Shown here piece by piece: positions 60,694-64,000 of a stretch of 64,000 bases of DNA. The notes under the pieces are model-generated. The model saw nothing but the letters and a program-made list of their open reading frames with translations, did no database searches and was not told the DNA's origin. The position numbers were made by a program, and so were the translations under genes. Numbering within the stretch: the stretch's first letter is position 1; each line of letters begins with the position of its first letter. Origin of the DNA: Clostridiaceae bacterium HFYG-1003 (lineage in GTDB: Bacteria; Bacillota; Clostridia; Clostridiales; Clostridiaceae); assembly GCA_024579835.1 (NCBI GenBank), contig CP102060.1, forward strand, positions 1,488,001-1,552,000. The letters are read 5' to 3'.

Positions 60694-63396
60694 TCAGTTT
60701 TTCTGACGAACGCGCACGGCCTGGGACAATTGGCGAATCAGTTCCTCTTCTCCCTTCCGATGATCTGCTCTGTGATAAATCTGAGCGTTGACGAGATGGG
60801 TTCTGGCCTTTCGGCTGTCTTTGCATGAGACGGCAATTAATCCGAGAATTGCTTCCGTTGCCGGCCGTTTCCAATGAGTTCCCAGGATCTGGTATTCAGT
60901 CAGTGCTTTTTCGAGAATCCCGGCGGCTTCATCAATTCGGTCGTTCTCCCACAGGAATCGTCCATAATCCGCGTAGAGAATATCCAGACACTTATGGAGT
61001 TTCCCGTTCACCAGACCAATGGATTCCTGATAAGCGGCATCCGCTCCCGACAGATCCCCCAGGGTCTTGCGGATATGTCCGATGTAATTCAGTGTACCGG
61101 CTCTGGCAAGGAAACCGGTTTTCCGATACCAGGACTGTTTCAGAATATCATCTGCCTGGATCAATTTTTCCAGACCCGCTTCCAGATTGCCGATATTGTA
61201 TTCATACAGCCCGGACAAGCGAAGAACTTCTGCACGCTTCCTCTGATCCGTCCCCCATTCCATCCGCTCGTTCAGTTCTTCCGCCAGTTTGATATAGCGC
61301 CCCATCAGGTCCATATCATCTTTTTGAATGCCATAATGAACCACTTCGATGTACCCTTTCAACAGGTATTCCGGATCATTGGCAAACTTGGAGCGGCGAA
61401 TCACCTCATGGATCAGTTTAATTCCGTCTTCCCTTTTTCCACCGGCGATTAAGTGCCGGCCCATCAGGTAATTGGAAATCAATTCCATTTTAACGGCATC
61501 GGGCCCGCTGGAAGACTCGCAATATTCATTCACCTGCTGCACCAGCGTTTTCAGCTGATCATCATACTGACGGCTGTTTTGGTGGAAATGTTCCGGCAGA
61601 TCATCCGGTTCAATGTCGGTGGGGTACATCTGATCGAACAGGTTCAAGGTTTGCTCGACTTCGCGCAGATGGTGATACAGAAATTTTCCCGTATGCCGGG
61701 CCATTTTCCAATGCATAGCCTGATACTGCGATTCCTGTCGGCGCGACAGATTCAGTCCGGCCGTATTTCCCGCAGCCAGTTCATGAAGATGTGTTCGATA
61801 AAAGCCTGGAAGCTGATCATACAGCCACTTTTGCAGTGGGGGGTACTTAATTCGAAGCAGTTCGTTTTCTTCTGACAGCAAGCCTCGCATTAAAAGACTG
61901 CGCAATATTTTCATCAGGGAGCCCGGTTCCTGGGTATGGATTCTTAGCATCTGCGGAGTAAAACCTGTGGTGTAAATGGAGCAAGCCTCCAACAGGCTCT
62001 TCTCCTCTTCGGAAAGTCCGGCAGTAAGCCGCAGAAACAGTCGCTCCGCCTGGCCGGTGGGGTTCAAATATTCTCTGGCCAGCAGCAGGTTTCCCTGACT
62101 GTGTTCATAAACCTCTTCAAAGCGATCTTCACTCCAGACGCGATTATCCTTCTCCACGCAGCTTTGAAGATAATGATGCAGTTCCGCCCGTGACAATAAC
62201 GGAACTTCGATCTGACTCAAATTGTCGTTTTGAACCAGCAGGGCTATGCTGTCATTTCGTCGGAGAAATTCGCGAGTGGCTTCCAGAATGAAAAAGACCC
62301 GATTCTGACTGGATGATAAAAAATCCGTCAGATAGATCAGGCTCTTATTATCGATATATTCTAGATTCTCAATCACGCAGATCAGTGGTTTCTCCGGCAG
62401 ATGGAGCAGAAGCTTGCGAAAGTCTTCCTGCGCTTTCCCTTGGAATTCTCTCGCCCATTTAAGCAGAAACCCCTCTGGGATTTTCTGATTCGGGCTGTCC
62501 AGTCGGATCGAAACAGTCTTTAGATTTAACGGGCCCAGGAAGGACTGAATCAAATCGGTCCGTCCGGAGCCTGGCTCGCCGAAGATGACGACATGTCTCA
62601 GACTGGATCCATTCAGAAAGCTTTGGTATTCCTGAGTTAAATTCATTAAAAGACGGGAGCTCTGAAAGCCGGTCACCGGATTCACTTCTGTCTGAACCTT
62701 GCGGAATTGAATGAAATCCGCCAGCTTCAAAGTTTCAGGCTCGGGCTCGACCACCAGTTCATCCTTCAGGAGATCCTTCATCCGCTTAAACACAGCCATT
62801 GCGTCATTATACTGCTGATTATCCGCATAGTACTGCATTAAGATCCGCAGCGTGTCCTCATCATACGGTTCCGTTTCCAAAATCTGGCGGGCGATGGCTA
62901 CAATCTCCGGACCGCGTCCCGACTGCTGGACCCGCAGCAGCTGAGCCCGGAGATTGTTCAGCAAAATATTCTGATAAGCGTTCCGGATGGAAAGCAACCA
63001 GGATTCATACACCGGGTTGTTTTTCAGGTCTTTGTTCTGCATGAAGATTTGGGATGGATAATCTCTATATTCACCTTTCGCATGGGCTTCCACCAGTTCA
63101 TCCACGTCCTTGAACAGCAGAATATTCCTGTCCAGCAGGATCTTATCCCGTGTTGAAGCGCTGAACAGATCGAATCCCAGAATCTGACGAATTTCATAGA
63201 GACTGTTTCGAAGAGAAGATTTCCCTTTATTCGAATCATGCATCGGCCAAAAAACTGACGCTACTTCATCGCGGTCGACCTCCTCCTGAAACAGAAGATA
63301 GAACAGTAGTGCCTCCAACTTGTTCTTTCCCAATGTTTTTTCCTTCTGTTCCACCCAAAGCCTGGGCTCACCGAGGAAATTGACATCTACTTGCAT
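60694..63396 (-). CDS. BTAD/NTPase/TPR transcriptional regulator
   Basis: 900 residues from ATG 63396 (GGGGGAG 6-7 bases upstream; the frame to 63423 has none). Order: winged helix (about 1-95, VNFLGEPRLWVEQKEK and KSSLRNSLYEIRQIL), bacterial transcriptional activation domain (about 95-245, EPYDEDTLRILMQYYADNQQYNDAM), NTPase with P-loop GEPGSGRTD (about 277-285), and TPR-like helices to the end. This is the SARP/MalT-like large-regulator plan. It lies just upstream of hutU on the same strand and faces a peptidase gene on the other, so control of histidine or peptide use is likely. Ligand unknown. Confidence 0.85.
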   Translation of the reverse strand: MQVDVNFLGEPRLWVEQKEKTLGKNKLEALLFYLLFQEEVDRDEVASVFWPMHDSNKGKSSLRNSLYEIRQILGFDLFSASTRDKILLDRNILLFKDVDELVEAHAKGEYRDYPSQIFMQNKDLKNNPVYESWLLSIRNAYQNILLNNLRAQLLRVQQSGRGPEIVAIARQILETEPYDEDTLRILMQYYADNQQYNDAMAVFKRMKDLLKDELVVEPEPETLKLADFIQFRKVQTEVNPVTGFQSSRLLMNLTQEYQSFLNGSSLRHVVIFGEPGSGRTDLIQSFLGPLNLKTVSIRLDSPNQKIPEGFLLKWAREFQGKAQEDFRKLLLHLPEKPLICVIENLEYIDNKSLIYLTDFLSSSQNRVFFILEATREFLRRNDSIALLVQNDNLSQIEVPLLSRAELHHYLQSCVEKDNRVWSEDRFEEVYEHSQGNLLLAREYLNPTGQAERLFLRLTAGLSEEEKSLLEACSIYTTGFTPQMLRIHTQEPGSLMKILRSLLMRGLLSEENELLRIKYPPLQKWLYDQLPGFYRTHLHELAAGNTAGLNLSRRQESQYQAMHWKMARHTGKFLYHHLREVEQTLNLFDQMYPTDIEPDDLPEHFHQNSRQYDDQLKTLVQQVNEYCESSSGPDAVKMELISNYLMGRHLIAGGKREDGIKLIHEVIRRSKFANDPEYLLKGYIEVVHYGIQKDDMDLMGRYIKLAEELNERMEWGTDQRKRAEVLRLSGLYEYNIGNLEAGLEKLIQADDILKQSWYRKTGFLARAGTLNYIGHIRKTLGDLSGADAAYQESIGLVNGKLHKCLDILYADYGRFLWENDRIDEAAGILEKALTEYQILGTHWKRPATEAILGLIAVSCKDSRKARTHLVNAQIYHRADHRKGEEELIRQLSQAVRVRQKN

Positions 63397-63475
63397 ATGT
63401 CTCCCCCTATCGTCATTTTTCATTTTTATCTTACACCAATGCTTCGATTTTGCCTATCACCAATGGAAGGAGGTG

Positions 63476-63530
63476 CTTGGGAATCCAAGTTCCTGTTATA
63501 ATGAATATGATTTTCATTCATTCACATAAA
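63476..63530 (+). promoter_or_regulatory. promoter and palindromes of the M24-type peptidase gene
   Basis: Extended -10 TGTTATAAT (TATAAT 63497-63502). Upstream CTTGG-GAAT-CCAAG (63476-63489) and, over the start region, ATGAAT...ATTCAT (63501-63521) are inverted repeats that may bind a regulator. Confidence 0.45.
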
Positions 63531-63540
63531 GGAGACTTCT

Positions 63541-64000
63541 ATGAATCATCCAACTAGATTTGATGCCATTTGTCATTTAATGGAAGAGTATGGTGCCGAT
63601 CAGCTGATCATATCGGATCCATCCACGATCTTTTATCTTACGGGCAGATGGTTCTCACCCGGCGAACGTCTGCTGGTTCTGCTGATCTCGCGCAGGGGCG
63701 ATACTATGCTGTTCAACAACGAACTGTTCCCTTTGCCCGAAGATGTTGGCCTTCCGGTTGTATGGTATAAGGATACGGATGATTATCTGTCCCGCCTGGC
63801 TGGCGCACTGGACGGAGAAGTCATTGCCGTGGACAAAACCTGGCCGGCTCGTTTCCTGCTTCCTCTGATGTCACTATATCCGGCTGCCCGATACATTGTT
63901 GCCTCGCCCATCGCCGATGGTGCCCGGCTGTTAAAAGACCCTTCCGAGCAGGTAGCCATGCACGCCGCCTCCAATCTGAACGACAGTGCCATGCATCTGC
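63541..64000 (+). CDS. M24-family (Xaa-Pro type) peptidase, 3' end cut by window
   Basis: 153 residues visible. AAAGGAG 6-7 bases before ATG. The visible part is the creatinase N-terminal domain: ADQLIISDPSTIFYLTGRWFSPGERLLVLL and the later DPSEQVAMHAASNLNDSAM, which usually leads into the catalytic pita-bread domain. The metal ligands lie beyond the window. The enzyme would remove N-terminal residues before proline or act on a related peptide. Divergent from the BTAD regulator. Confidence 0.85.
   Translation, partial: MNHPTRFDAICHLMEEYGADQLIISDPSTIFYLTGRWFSPGERLLVLLISRRGDTMLFNNELFPLPEDVGLPVVWYKDTDDYLSRLAGALDGEVIAVDKTWPARFLLPLMSLYPAARYIVASPIADGARLLKDPSEQVAMHAASNLNDSAMHL

Noticed and set aside
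1-64000. CRISPR array, prophage, rRNA or tRNA genes
   Set aside because: No regularly spaced repeats, phage structural genes or RNA-gene signatures were seen on either strand.

Overview
This 64 kb window looks like the chromosome of an anaerobic, amino-acid-fermenting Clostridia-type Firmicute. The supporting features are pyruvate:ferredoxin oxidoreductase, the two-subunit indolepyruvate:ferredoxin oxidoreductase, a histidine (Hut) catabolic cluster, a UGA-decoded selenoprotein, Gram-positive lipoproteins and AGGAGG-type ribosome binding sites. Base composition is roughly balanced. I see no rRNA, tRNA, CRISPR array or prophage. The genus cannot be fixed from the window.

Layout. 1-2.7 kb: a truncated alpha/beta hydrolase, a degenerate 20-bp tandem repeat, then an SOS-controlled Y-family DNA polymerase whose conserved tail lies in the -1 frame behind an A AAA AAG heptamer. 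2.7-6.5 kb (minus strand): VanW/G5 lipoprotein, TlpA-CcdA redox pair, transaldolase. 6.6-15.4 kb (minus): PFOR, a beta-CASP nuclease, MurG and a divergent MurE-like ligase. 15.5-17.6 kb: an RlmA-like protein without a visible SAM motif, and an HtrA-type lipoprotein protease. 17.8-23.5 kb: a 1921-residue DUF4011/SF1 helicase/Vsr-like/DUF3320 protein of a type linked to phage defence. 24-33.9 kb (minus): GerMN lipoprotein, DUF4236 protein, an M28-like pseudopeptidase with a PH-domain partner, a VanY carboxypeptidase-response regulator-kinase operon, Nudix, OsmC and esterase genes. 34.3-37.3 kb (minus): iorAB and a three-module rubredoxin-like protein. 37.4-39.7 kb: a 763-residue protein that reads as an SF1 helicase without Walker A, Walker B or RecA2. 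40-46 kb: PsiE-like protein, MATE pump, selenocysteine glutaredoxin, an intact ISLre2 element, a preQ1-type leader with queT, and a ZIP transporter. 46.2-50.4 kb: MarR regulator with a heterodimeric ABC exporter. 50.7-54 kb: SixA-CHAD fusion, an intact ISL3 element and a 51-codon secreted-peptide gene. 54.1-63.4 kb: a lipoprotein and the Hut genes (hutU, a YuiF-like carrier, hutH) beside a BTAD/NTPase/TPR regulator. The window ends in an M24-type peptidase.

How the genes work together. PFOR and IOR reduce ferredoxin during pyruvate and aromatic amino-acid breakdown. HutH and HutU, with the carrier, open histidine degradation. TlpA/CcdA, the Sec-glutaredoxin, OsmC and the rubredoxin-like protein form a thiol and redox set. 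MurG, the MurE-like ligase, VanW and VanY-RS act on the cell wall. MarR-ABC and MATE export drugs.

The strongest items for follow-up are the Walker-less helicase-like gene (37425-39716), the polymerase frameshift (2197-2204), the selenoprotein with its predicted bSECIS (42381-42650), the small secreted-peptide unit (53779-54105), and the large helicase with altered nuclease residues (17764-23529). Family names come from recalled motifs and were not searched against any database.
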